DNA from: CAKZLS01 sp963771545
GTDB lineage: Bacteria; Pseudomonadota; Alphaproteobacteria; Rhodospirillales; Defluviicoccaceae
Direction: 5' to 3'
Length of the DNA: 64,000 nt
NCBI GenBank assembly: GCA_963771545.1
Contig: CAVYTX010000002.1
Span: 2,170,001 to 2,234,000, forward strand
The notes under the pieces were generated by a model, which ran no database searches, was not told the origin of the DNA, and saw nothing but the letters and a program-made list of their open reading frames with translations. Shown piece by piece: positions 53,496 to 60,351 of the stretch. The translations under genes and the position numbers were made by a program. Within the stretch, counting starts at the first letter, position 1; the number at the start of each line of letters is the position of its first letter.

Positions 53496-54228
53496 AGTTC
53501 CTAACAACAGAAATGGTGCTGCCAGGCCCAATTCCCAATGCCGTATCGGCTCTTTCCAAGTTCACGGCCAACTCCACGAGGCCGTTAGAATTCTCGTACC
53601 AGAAAGCCTGGCCGGGCGGCACGTCGGAGAATGTCTTGGCCCGCCGCACTCGTCCATTCGAAGCAACGATCTCCGCGCCGTCGGGTACCGTCGAGGCCCG
53701 GATGCCGGTGATGGCGTTTCCAAACACGTCGACATAAACGACTTCCGGAAGATCGTCCGGCCAATCGGGCCGAATGATTTCGCTCAGCGGGCATTCCTGT
53801 CCAAGGGGCATCTCTTCACGCGCGAGGCGAGCCGCGACCGGGGCAAACAAATCACGTCCGTGAAATGACGCCGACAATCGGTCGGGAGCCCAACTTATAT
53901 GCCACCAGCGGGGCCGGGCACTTGCCCGGCGTATGACCAGTTCAAACAAACCGTTGTCCGGTCCCACGTACCAACGGTCGTCAGCCAACAGGATTCCGGC
54001 CCGCCGGTCGCCACCCACGCCTGGATCCACGACGGCAAGAAATATCGTTCCGCTCGGAAACTCGCGAACATAGGCCGCCAACAGATAAGCCGCCGCCTTG
54101 GGATTGTGGGTTGGCGCGTCGGCGAAGAGATCGATAACAGGAACATGAGGCGCCTCGCGGTGGAGCAAGGCCTTGACCTGACCAGTATACGGCCCGGTCA
54201 GGCCGAAATCCGTGAAAAGGACAATCAT
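53494..54228 (-). CDS. S-adenosyl-L-methionine hydroxide adenosyltransferase (SAM hydrolase, DUF62)
   Basis: 244 residues. Cleaves SAM to adenosine and methionine with a hydroxide nucleophile (duf62 family, related to fluorinase). Family marks: IVLFTDFGLTGPYTGQVKALL at the N-terminus, FLAVVDPGVGGDRRAGILLA, YVGPDNGLFELV, SASFHGRDLFAPVAARLA, and the C-terminal FWYENSNGLVELAVN. Normal length. First of two minus-strand genes with the MBL hydrolase. Confidence 0.92.
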   Translation of the reverse strand: MIVLFTDFGLTGPYTGQVKALLHREAPHVPVIDLFADAPTHNPKAAAYLLAAYVREFPSGTIFLAVVDPGVGGDRRAGILLADDRWYVGPDNGLFELVIRRASARPRWWHISWAPDRLSASFHGRDLFAPVAARLAREEMPLGQECPLSEIIRPDWPDDLPEVVYVDVFGNAITGIRASTVPDGAEIVASNGRVRRAKTFSDVPPGQAFWYENSNGLVELAVNLERADTALGIGPGSTISVVRN

Positions 54229-54428
54229 TTGCTACAAACCGGCTTCACTCGACCGTCTCGAGTGACATATGTCTCAGAAGAATGGCCTATTCTTGTGCGT
54301 TTTGTCTAGGCGGGTCCCTCAATGCCCAATATCTTGCTGTTAGGTATTCGAAAGGAGTTGAAGTTCCCGCGTAAATCTCTATAGTTGTATTTTTTCCGTT
54401 TCTTAAACTATAGGAGGTGCACCGGCCG

Positions 54429-54692
54429 ATGAGCCCTCTAGAGAAGCAGTTACTGGGATACCGACTGACAACGGCGGAGATCACCTACCGGCTCCCGGAC
54501 TTCCCCGGTGTCCTGCAAAATTTCGTGTGGCAAGATTTCGACATTCATCCTGATTTTCCGGTGCTCACGGGGTTCTTGAAGTTTTGGGAGCAAAACCTCG
54601 ACGGGGCGCTTTACTCGGTCGTCGTAGCCTCCTCCGAGCTTATCAAGCCCGCGGAATTCAGGATCGCCGACAGTTTCCACACGCTGCAGTAA
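54429..54692 (+). CDS. usg: Usg-family protein
   Basis: 87 residues, matching the alphaproteobacterial Usg family throughout: YRLTTAEITYRLPDFPGVLQ, FVWQDFDIHPDFPVLTGFLKFW, LDGALYSVVVASSELIKPAEFR. The function is unproven; the old name links it to the trp region. ATG 54429 is preceded by AGGAGGTG at 54412-54419 (spacing 9). A shared hairpin follows. The 200 bases before it hold no other gene. Confidence 0.88.
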   Translation: MSPLEKQLLGYRLTTAEITYRLPDFPGVLQNFVWQDFDIHPDFPVLTGFLKFWEQNLDGALYSVVVASSELIKPAEFRIADSFHTLQ

Positions 54693-54716
54693 AAAAGGCC
54701 GGGAGAATTCCCGGCC
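54691..54716 (-). terminator. Intrinsic terminator of rpoH (bidirectional hairpin)
   Basis: Read on the minus strand: GGCCGGGA-ATTC-TCCCGGCC, then TTTTTT (A run at 54691-54696). It lies between the convergent usg and rpoH stops and is strong for rpoH; on the plus strand the hairpin lacks a T tract. Confidence 0.9.
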
Positions 54717-54732
54717 GAGAAGTCGAGTTGGC

Positions 54733-55626
54733 TCACGCGATCCCCGCGGACGCCGCCCCCGCTGACATTTCCTGAATGGCCACGCGTATTTTATTGAAGG
54801 CGCGTTCTTCCAGTTGCCGGATACGTTCACGGCTTATGCCGTACACCCGCCCCAGTTCCTCCAATGTCATCGGATCGTCGCTGAGGCGCCGTTCGCTAAT
54901 GATGTGCCTTTCGCGCTCGGTCAACTGCTCCATCGCTTTTTGCAGCAGTCCCATTCTATAGCCGCTTTCTTCCCTCTCGGCCGTCAGGGCCTCGGGGCTC
55001 GGCGAGTCGTCCATCAGGCTATCCTGGAACTCGGATCCCTCCCCATCTTCGTGGCTCCTCGGGGCATTCAACGAGAGGTCGCGGCTGGCAAGGCGCCGGT
55101 TCATCTCAATGACGTCTTGCACCGGCACATCGAGATTGTCCGCCACCAGGCACGCCTGATCGGGGCTCAACTCGCCGCCCTCAAGAATATTCAGCTTTCT
55201 CTTGATCCGTCCGAGCCCAAAAAACAGCTTCTTCTGCGCGGCCAGCGTCCCCGTTTTCACGAGAGACCAAGAACGGAGGATGTACTCGGTGATCGACGCC
55301 CGAATCCACCACATGGCATACGTGGAAAGTCTGAAACCCCGCTCCGGTTCAAACTTCTTGACAGCCTTCATCAACCCGATGTTGCCCTCGGAAATCAGGT
55401 CGGCGACCGGCAAGCCGTAGCCGCGATAACCCATGGCGATCTTCGCCACAAGACGTAAATGACTGGTCACCAGTTTGTGCGCGGCATCCACGTCTCCATG
55501 GTCGCGCCAACGCACCGCGAGCGTCTGCTCCTCATCCCCAGGCAAGATAGGGAACTTCCAAATTTCTTGGAAATATTGTGCCAAGCCTCCATCAGCGCGA
55601 ACGGCAGGCATGTTAAATGTGGTCAT
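54733..55626 (-). CDS. rpoH: Heat-shock sigma factor RpoH (sigma-32)
   Basis: 297 residues. Region 2: HLRLVAKIAMGYRGYGLPVADLISEGNIGLMKAVKKFEPERGFRLSTYAMWWIRASI. The RpoH box, here KKLFFGLGRIKRKL, binds the core for this sigma group. Region 4: LTERERHIISERRLSDDPMTLEELGRVYGISRERIRQLEERAFNKIR. ATG 55626 has GGGAGG 8 bases upstream. A -35/-10 pair lies about 260 bases upstream, giving a long leader. It should drive hsp20 and other heat-shock genes. Confidence 0.96.
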   Translation of the reverse strand: MTTFNMPAVRADGGLAQYFQEIWKFPILPGDEEQTLAVRWRDHGDVDAAHKLVTSHLRLVAKIAMGYRGYGLPVADLISEGNIGLMKAVKKFEPERGFRLSTYAMWWIRASITEYILRSWSLVKTGTLAAQKKLFFGLGRIKRKLNILEGGELSPDQACLVADNLDVPVQDVIEMNRRLASRDLSLNAPRSHEDGEGSEFQDSLMDDSPSPEALTAEREESGYRMGLLQKAMEQLTERERHIISERRLSDDPMTLEELGRVYGISRERIRQLEERAFNKIRVAIQEMSAGAASAGIA

Positions 55627-56115
55627 TCCTTGAACCTCCCTTTTTGCCACCCGGTTCCTGCGTCATCGCACACTGAACTCCCTGGGCGCATCCACTCATC
55701 AGATAAAAAAGATCTGCGATCAACGCGGACCGCTGATTGGTTCGGCCTTGGAAGGGAGACAAATACCGATCACTCATTGGCGATATCCTTCGTGCGAAGC
55801 AATATTCGCTACCGAGCCACTACCAAAAGCCAGCTCCAGGCGACACGGCCCTCACAGGCACCGCGCCAACCCCTTTTTCACGACGAAATAATATTACTAA
55901 AAACCAACGAAAGTCAAGGGCTTTTACGCTCAGTTGCAGCCAATTGAACACCTGAATTGAGGACGGCTGGAGAACGCGCCCGCCGCCCGAACCGAGGGAC
56001 CTGAACTGGGGCCGAGCGGATATCCTTGGATATTCGCGAGCCTGTTCTTGGACATCGTTGGATTTTTCTCACATAATGTCACATAATATCACATGCGATA
56101 TTTGGTGAATTTGAG
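55627..56115 (-). other. rpoH leader and intergenic region to the fic remnant
   Basis: 489 bases without a gene. The 255 bases next to rpoH are its likely untranslated leader, long enough for translational control. The part from 56000 to 56115 belongs to the fic side and contains short ACATAATATCACAT-type direct repeats near 56071-56096. Confidence 0.55.
55888..55917 (-). promoter_or_regulatory. Promoter of rpoH
   Basis: TTGACT (55917-55912) and TATTAT (55893-55888), 18-base spacing, sigma-70 type, in an AT-rich pocket. It implies a 5' leader of about 255 nt. Confidence 0.65.
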
Positions 56116-56529
56116 ATGGACCAGCGAAATGAGCGATTGAGCAAAAGACTGACGTTCAGTCCGGAACGGACTGAAGAACTCCATGCCGTTCTATCCGAGA
56201 TCGATGCGATCAAAAACACATTTCGGCTGACGGACAAGCTTCTGCCGCAAACCATCAACCGGCTTACCCATTCGGTCATCGTCACCTCGACCGGCGCCTC
56301 GAACCGTATCGAAGGCAACCGCCTCACCGACGATGAGGTGGACGGTCTTTGCCGGAACTTGCGCATTCGCAGGTTGAGCACCCGCGACGAACAGGAAGTG
56401 GCGGGATATTTGGAGATGCTGGAGCGCGTCCTTAAAATCAAGGGGCCGGCGTCATTTGTTTTTCAACGGAATCTGACCCCATTGCTTCACATGGGCGATT
56501 CCGGTTCGGGCTACCTCTGTTGTCGCTAA
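56116..56529 (+). pseudogene. Fic-family protein, N-terminal fragment
   Basis: Residues 1-107 are the N-terminal part of a Fic/DUF4172-type protein. They include the inhibitory-helix-like STGASNRIEGN and RLSTRDEQEVAGYLEMLERVL. The catalytic HxFxDGNGR domain is missing: at 56436 the sequence switches to a ~54-base repeat that recurs twice more downstream, and the frame then runs out through unrelated sequence. It is a truncated toxin or AMP-transferase gene. Confidence 0.8.
56436..56490 (+). repeat. ~54-base interspersed repeat, copy A
   Basis: Core AAGGGGcCGGCGTCATTTG, TTTTTCAACGGAATC, then TGACCCCATTGCTTCAC. Ends are weakly inverted (GGGG... / ...CCCC). It truncates fic; the sequence homologous to the second paralogue unit starts immediately after it. 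Confidence 0.88.
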
Positions 56530-57350
56530 TAGCCATTGGCGCATTTTGTCGATCGGGCAGGAACCAGTGTGCGCGTTTTCCGTGCGGTCACCTTTTGCTC
56601 GCCCTCGGCGTTCTTGTTCTGCTTTCCACCGATCCCGCGGTGGCCACGAGAATTCCGGGAATGGGGGACATTCCCAACGGCTTCTACTATATGACCGACA
56701 TGGATCTGGTGAAGGTTGCATTGGTGCCCAATATTGGGACTAAGCCCAGGCCCGAGCCCTTGGTCGAGTTCGAGATCCCGAGGGCCTACATCTATCTCTC
56801 TAGTCACCATTCGGAAAAACGCTACCCGGAGCTTCCCTCGGAGATCGAGACAAGGGCTATCTACATCGCACTGACGTATCCGGACGGCTTGCCCTACAGC
56901 ATTGCTATTGACCAACAGGGGAGAAAGGATTCTGCCGCGCGGCGGGCGGGACGTGCCGTTATGCAGACTACTGCCGACCAGCTTCGTCCTCTCCGCATGA
57001 CCGCACAGATCGCCCTATCGGGGCCGAATGCCTACCAGTCGGCCATCTTTCGGCCGCGTGATTACGAAAAATACATTGGCGATTACGGGACGCTGAAACG
57101 CTACACCTTTACGGGCGTGACTGACATTTATTTCGCAACACCCGAAAACTTGATCCGAAAAATCAGGTGCCCTCGGCAGCCCGAAAATCCCAGTCCCCTG
57201 GTCTTTTGCGACTACCACACCGTTCTCTCTTCTCATGTGAGGGCGAAGGTCACGTTCGTCGATTTCCGAGAAAATGGTGGTCTTGCCTTCGCGGAAGAGC
57301 GTATCCGCGCCTTCAAAGCGGCCGTCTGTCAGTACGTGAATTGCGATTAA
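56520..57350 (+). CDS. Secreted protein of unknown function, paralogue 1
   Basis: 276 residues from TTG 56520. A signal-peptide-like segment (CGHLLLALGVLVLLSTDPAVA) precedes TRIPGMGDIPNGFYYMTDMDL; the mature part is about 230 residues, mixed alpha/beta by eye, ending FKAAVCQYVNCD. No family is recognised. A diverged copy lies at 57825-58655. Both are followed 20-30 bases later by the start of the same next gene (ATGTCCGGCGAACC). Paired small secreted protein plus larger downstream gene might be an effector/immunity layout, but this is inference. The start is uncertain, as no ATG gives a sensible leader. Confidence 0.65.
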   Translation: MSLIAIGAFCRSGRNQCARFPCGHLLLALGVLVLLSTDPAVATRIPGMGDIPNGFYYMTDMDLVKVALVPNIGTKPRPEPLVEFEIPRAYIYLSSHHSEKRYPELPSEIETRAIYIALTYPDGLPYSIAIDQQGRKDSAARRAGRAVMQTTADQLRPLRMTAQIALSGPNAYQSAIFRPRDYEKYIGDYGTLKRYTFTGVTDIYFATPENLIRKIRCPRQPENPSPLVFCDYHTVLSSHVRAKVTFVDFRENGGLAFAEERIRAFKAAVCQYVNCD

Positions 57351-57379
57351 ATCCTTAACCAACTTCGGGAGGCAGATTT

Positions 57380-57396
57380 ATGTCCGGCGAACCTTA
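57380..57396 (+). pseudogene. First codons of the downstream gene, cut by repeat copy B
   Basis: TCGGGAGGCAGATTT, ATGTCCGGCGAACC repeats exactly the start and ribosome site of the gene at 58685. After five codons it is replaced by the interspersed repeat. Confidence 0.8.
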
Positions 57397-57450
57397 AATC
57401 AAGGGGTCAGAGTCATTTGTTTTTCAACGGAGTTCTGACTCCATTGCTTC
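57397..57450 (+). repeat. ~54-base interspersed repeat, copy B
   Basis: AATCAAGGGGTCAGAGTCAT ... TCAACGGAGTTCTGACTCCA, then TTGCTTC. Here the inverted ends GGGGTCAGA and TCTGACTCC are clear. A partial copy of the tail (TGACCCCATTGCTTC) follows at 57466-57480. Confidence 0.88.
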
Positions 57451-57824
57451 CCCGCACTTTCCTCGTGACCCCATTGCTTCCCTCGCAAAACGCAGTGTGC
57501 GCCGCACAATAATTGCCGAGAAATGTAAATAGTCATCAAAATTCATTAAGTATTATTATCATTTATATTTGCAACCAACGTGGATATTCATTTCATTTTG
57601 CGTATTAATATTTTGTAAAAACAGTCGAATATTTCTTTACGTTTCGGAAAACCCTCAATACCATCGTTCCCCAAACAGGGTGGAATCCGATGACGGCACC
57701 AGATCCGCGGGACAACAATTCGGACAAGAGAAATCACGCCTGGGAAACGGTGTTTCAGAATTTTCGCGTGCGCGGCATGCGTCGAGGTCGAATCCATGGG
57801 CGATTCCGGTTCGGGCTACCTCTG
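57451..57824 (+). other. AT-rich spacer before paralogue 2
   Basis: Mostly AT-rich (57520-57650) with no supported gene. The homology shared with the first unit begins at about 57796 (ATGGGCGATTCCGGTTCGG). An ATG at 57690 is in frame with paralogue 2 but would put 45 residues ahead of the common start. Confidence 0.5.
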
Positions 57825-58655
57825 TTGTCGCCAAAAGCCATTGGCGCATTTCGTCGATCGGGCAGGGACCAGTGTGCGCGTTTTCCGTGCGGTTACCTTT
57901 TGCTTACCCTCGCCATTCTTTTTCTGTTTCCAACCGATTTCGCGAAGGCAACCAGAATCCCGGGAATGGGGGACATTCCCAACGGCTTCTACTATACGAC
58001 CGATATGGATCTGGTGAAGGTCGCATTGGTGCCCAATATTGGGACCAAACCGAAGCCCGAACCCCTGGCCGAGTTCGAGATCCCGAGAGCCTACATTTAT
58101 CTCTCCAGTCACTATTCGGAAAAACACTACCCGGAGCTTCCCTCGGAGATCGAGACGAAGGCCATCTATATCGCACTTACTTATCCGGACGGCTTGCCCT
58201 ACAGCATTGCTCTTGACCAGCAGGGAAGGAAGAAATCCGCCGCGCGACGGGAGGGACGTGCCGTTGCAAAAACTTCTGCAGAGCAGCTTCGCCGCCTTCT
58301 TATGACGGCAGAGATATCTGCTTCGGTGCCGAATGCCTACCAGTTGCCCACCTTTCGTCCGTACAAATACGAGAAATACATCGGCAACTACGGGACGCTA
58401 AAACGCTATAGCACACTCAGCTTCAGCGAAGTCTATTTTGGAAGGCCCGAAGACCTGATCCGACGAATCCGCTGCCCACGCGAGCCCGAAAATGCCAATC
58501 CAATGTTCTTTTGCGACTACTACATCGTTCTCTCTTCGCGCGTAGTCGCGAAAATTGCGTTCGTGGATTTCCGGGCCAATGGCGGCCTTTCCTTTGCGGA
58601 AGAGCGCATTCGCGCATTTAAGGCGGCCGTCTGTCATTACGTGAATTGCGATTGA
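57825..58655 (+). CDS. Secreted protein of unknown function, paralogue 2
   Basis: 276 residues from TTG 57825, the position equivalent to the start of paralogue 1; it aligns without gaps to that protein over its length (e.g. RIPGMGDIPNGFYYTTDMDL, FEIPRAYIYLSSHYSEKHYP, ALTYPDGLPYSIALDQQGRK) and ends FKAAVCHYVNCD. Signal-like segment CGYLLLTLAILFLFPTDFAKA. ATG 57690 would give 321 residues, but with a long charged stretch before the signal segment. Many substitutions separate the two copies, so the duplication is not recent. Confidence 0.7.
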   Translation: MSPKAIGAFRRSGRDQCARFPCGYLLLTLAILFLFPTDFAKATRIPGMGDIPNGFYYTTDMDLVKVALVPNIGTKPKPEPLAEFEIPRAYIYLSSHYSEKHYPELPSEIETKAIYIALTYPDGLPYSIALDQQGRKKSAARREGRAVAKTSAEQLRRLLMTAEISASVPNAYQLPTFRPYKYEKYIGNYGTLKRYSTLSFSEVYFGRPEDLIRRIRCPREPENANPMFFCDYYIVLSSRVVAKIAFVDFRANGGLSFAEERIRAFKAAVCHYVNCD

Positions 58656-58684
58656 ATCCTTAACCAACTTCGGGAGGCAGATTT

Positions 58685-58906
58685 ATGTCCGGCGAACCTT
58701 TGACACAAGATGACGTAGATCTGCTTACAGCCGATCTGGCGCGAGGAGACCGGGGTGGTTTTTATCTTCGCTATCACGAGATGATCAAGGGCATCGATTC
58801 GGAAGCTGCTGGTCAGGTAATGATCATCGCCCACATAGCCACATACTCAGGATTTTTGGGCGGGGCCACCATCGTTGGAAATGCAATCGCGAAATTTGCG
58901 AATCCG
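58685..58906 (+). pseudogene. N-terminal fragment of an unrecognised gene, cut by repeat copy C
   Basis: ATG 58685 with GGGAGGC upstream. About 74 residues remain: MSGEPLTQDDVDLLTADLAR, GDRGGFYLRYHEMIKG, QVMIIAHIATYSGFLGGATIVGNAIAKFANP. The C-terminal part is hydrophobic and glycine-rich, possibly membrane-inserting. Coding sequence stops where the interspersed repeat begins. The five-codon remnant at 57380 is the same gene. Confidence 0.7.
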
Positions 58907-58960
58907 ATCAAGGGGTCAAAGTCAATTGTTTTTCAACGGAATCTGACCCCATTGCTTCAC
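58907..58960 (+). repeat. ~54-base interspersed repeat, copy C
   Basis: ATCAAGGGGTCAAAGTCAAT ... TCAACGGAATCTGACCCC, then ATTGCTTCAC. Its right half is identical to copy A over about 30 bases. Confidence 0.88.
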
Positions 58961-59713
58961 CCCTCTCAAACCCTTGCGCGGCGCGCCCCGGGTCTCCCTG
59001 TACGTCGCCGCAGGGGGTGTTGATCCTTCCCGTTGAGGTTCGGGTTCGTCGGTAGGGCGCTCGCTCATCGCGTCGGGACCTCTTGATGCATCATGCGGTT
59101 GTCACGTCCGCGCCTCTCCGGCGCCATTCGTGCAATTTCTATCGTTCTGTTGAGACGAAGGCGCGGCGGCCGGGCCATGATCAAAGCCGAATGCGCGGCG
59201 AACTCGTTTGCCGATCTCCGTCGCAACGGCGTTCATGTCCCCCCGCGCCAGCAAGGCGCACCTTCCCTGTTTGCCCGCCGATCATGGCGGTCCGTGATTG
59301 CATCAATGGGTCTGTCTTGCCGGCCCGGTTCGACTGCCGGGTCCTTTTGGAATTGGGAGGCTTCGAGTTCCCTATTAAACTTACGGTATCTATTCCTGAG
59401 CGCCCTGTCCAGCAAATATTCTCCAAATGAGGTATGTATTTTATTGTGAATAAGAATGAGTTTCAGATCGTTAGAGCGGATCCGGAATAGACGGATTATC
59501 GTACCTTGGCGAGGTCTTCGCGGCCAGAAAGCTACTGTGCCTGGGGTTGTTCTTTAAAAAAAGCGACGGCTCCCCCCCTCCCCCACATTGCCATTCCAAA
59601 GCCCTGGCGGGTGGCGGTCGCTTCCGTCGAGGAACCGCGTTGTCATCGATCGCCGCGCCCTTTAAGGTCGCTTCAAGAATCTGAGATTGTTCATCAATAG
59701 TCCGCTCGCCGTC
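58961..59713 (+). other. Intergenic region without a supported gene
   Basis: 753 bases between the scrambled zone and hpnM. Several short open frames exist on both strands, but none has a ribosome site or recognisable product. Likely decayed sequence. Confidence 0.5.
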
Positions 59714-60323
59714 ATGTCCGTCGCCTCAAGGTCCATTGCCTGCCTTCTCGCCATTTGGCTCGCGGTTCCCGCCGTCAGGGCCGAGAACCCAGGGCCGATC
59801 GACGTCATCAATTCCGTTCAGGAAGCCCTGCTCAACGTCATGAAGAACGCGGACGCCCTGGGCGTCGCCGGCCGTTACGAGACGTTGTCGCCCGTGTTGA
59901 GCGAAGCGTTCGACTTCGAGAAAATGATCCGCTTCGCCAGCGGTTCTTCGTGGAAAGGCGCGACCCCCGAACAGCGCGACGAGCTTGTCAACGCCTTCAC
60001 GCGTTTGAGCGTAGGCAATTACGCCGCCCGAATTCAGCGGTTATTCGGGCGAGGGTTTCGAGACCCTCGGGCAACGGGAGGGACCGAGGGAAAGCGTGCT
60101 CGTGGACACGCGGATCGTCAGAAATCCCGAGCCCCCCGTCGCGATCACCTATGTGCTGACCGAGACCGGCGACCAATGGCGCATCGTCGATGTCCTGCTG
60201 GAGGGCAAGGTCAGCGAAATGGCGGTCCGCCGCTCAGAATACAATCCGATCCTCCGCGACGGCGGCCCGGACAAGCTGGCCGCCGCCTTGAACGCCCAAG
60301 CCGACGCCTTGTTGGCCGAATAG
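59714..60323 (+). pseudogene. hpnM: HpnM-like (MlaC/Ttg2D family) periplasmic protein, frameshifted
   Basis: The MlaC/Ttg2 family carries lipids through the periplasm; the HpnM branch accompanies hopanoid genes. Signal peptide IACLLAIWLAVPAVRA, then ENPGPIDVINSVQEALLNVM, FDFEKMIRFASGSSWKGATPEQRDELVNAF. After IQR the frame breaks; dropping one T of the TT at 60041-60042 gives YSGEGFETLGQREGPRESVL and then VDVLLEGKVSEMAVRRSEYN to the stop at 60323. The repaired protein is about 202 residues, normal for the family. It is convergent with hpnN, which supports the HpnM assignment. Confidence 0.82.
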
Positions 60324-60351
60324 CCTCCCCTCCCCTTGGCGGGCGGCGCGC

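Noticed and set aside
59083..59449. Two overlapping plus-strand open frames of about 115 residues
   Set aside because: No ribosome sites, no motif, low-complexity Arg-rich translation typical of non-coding GC-rich DNA.
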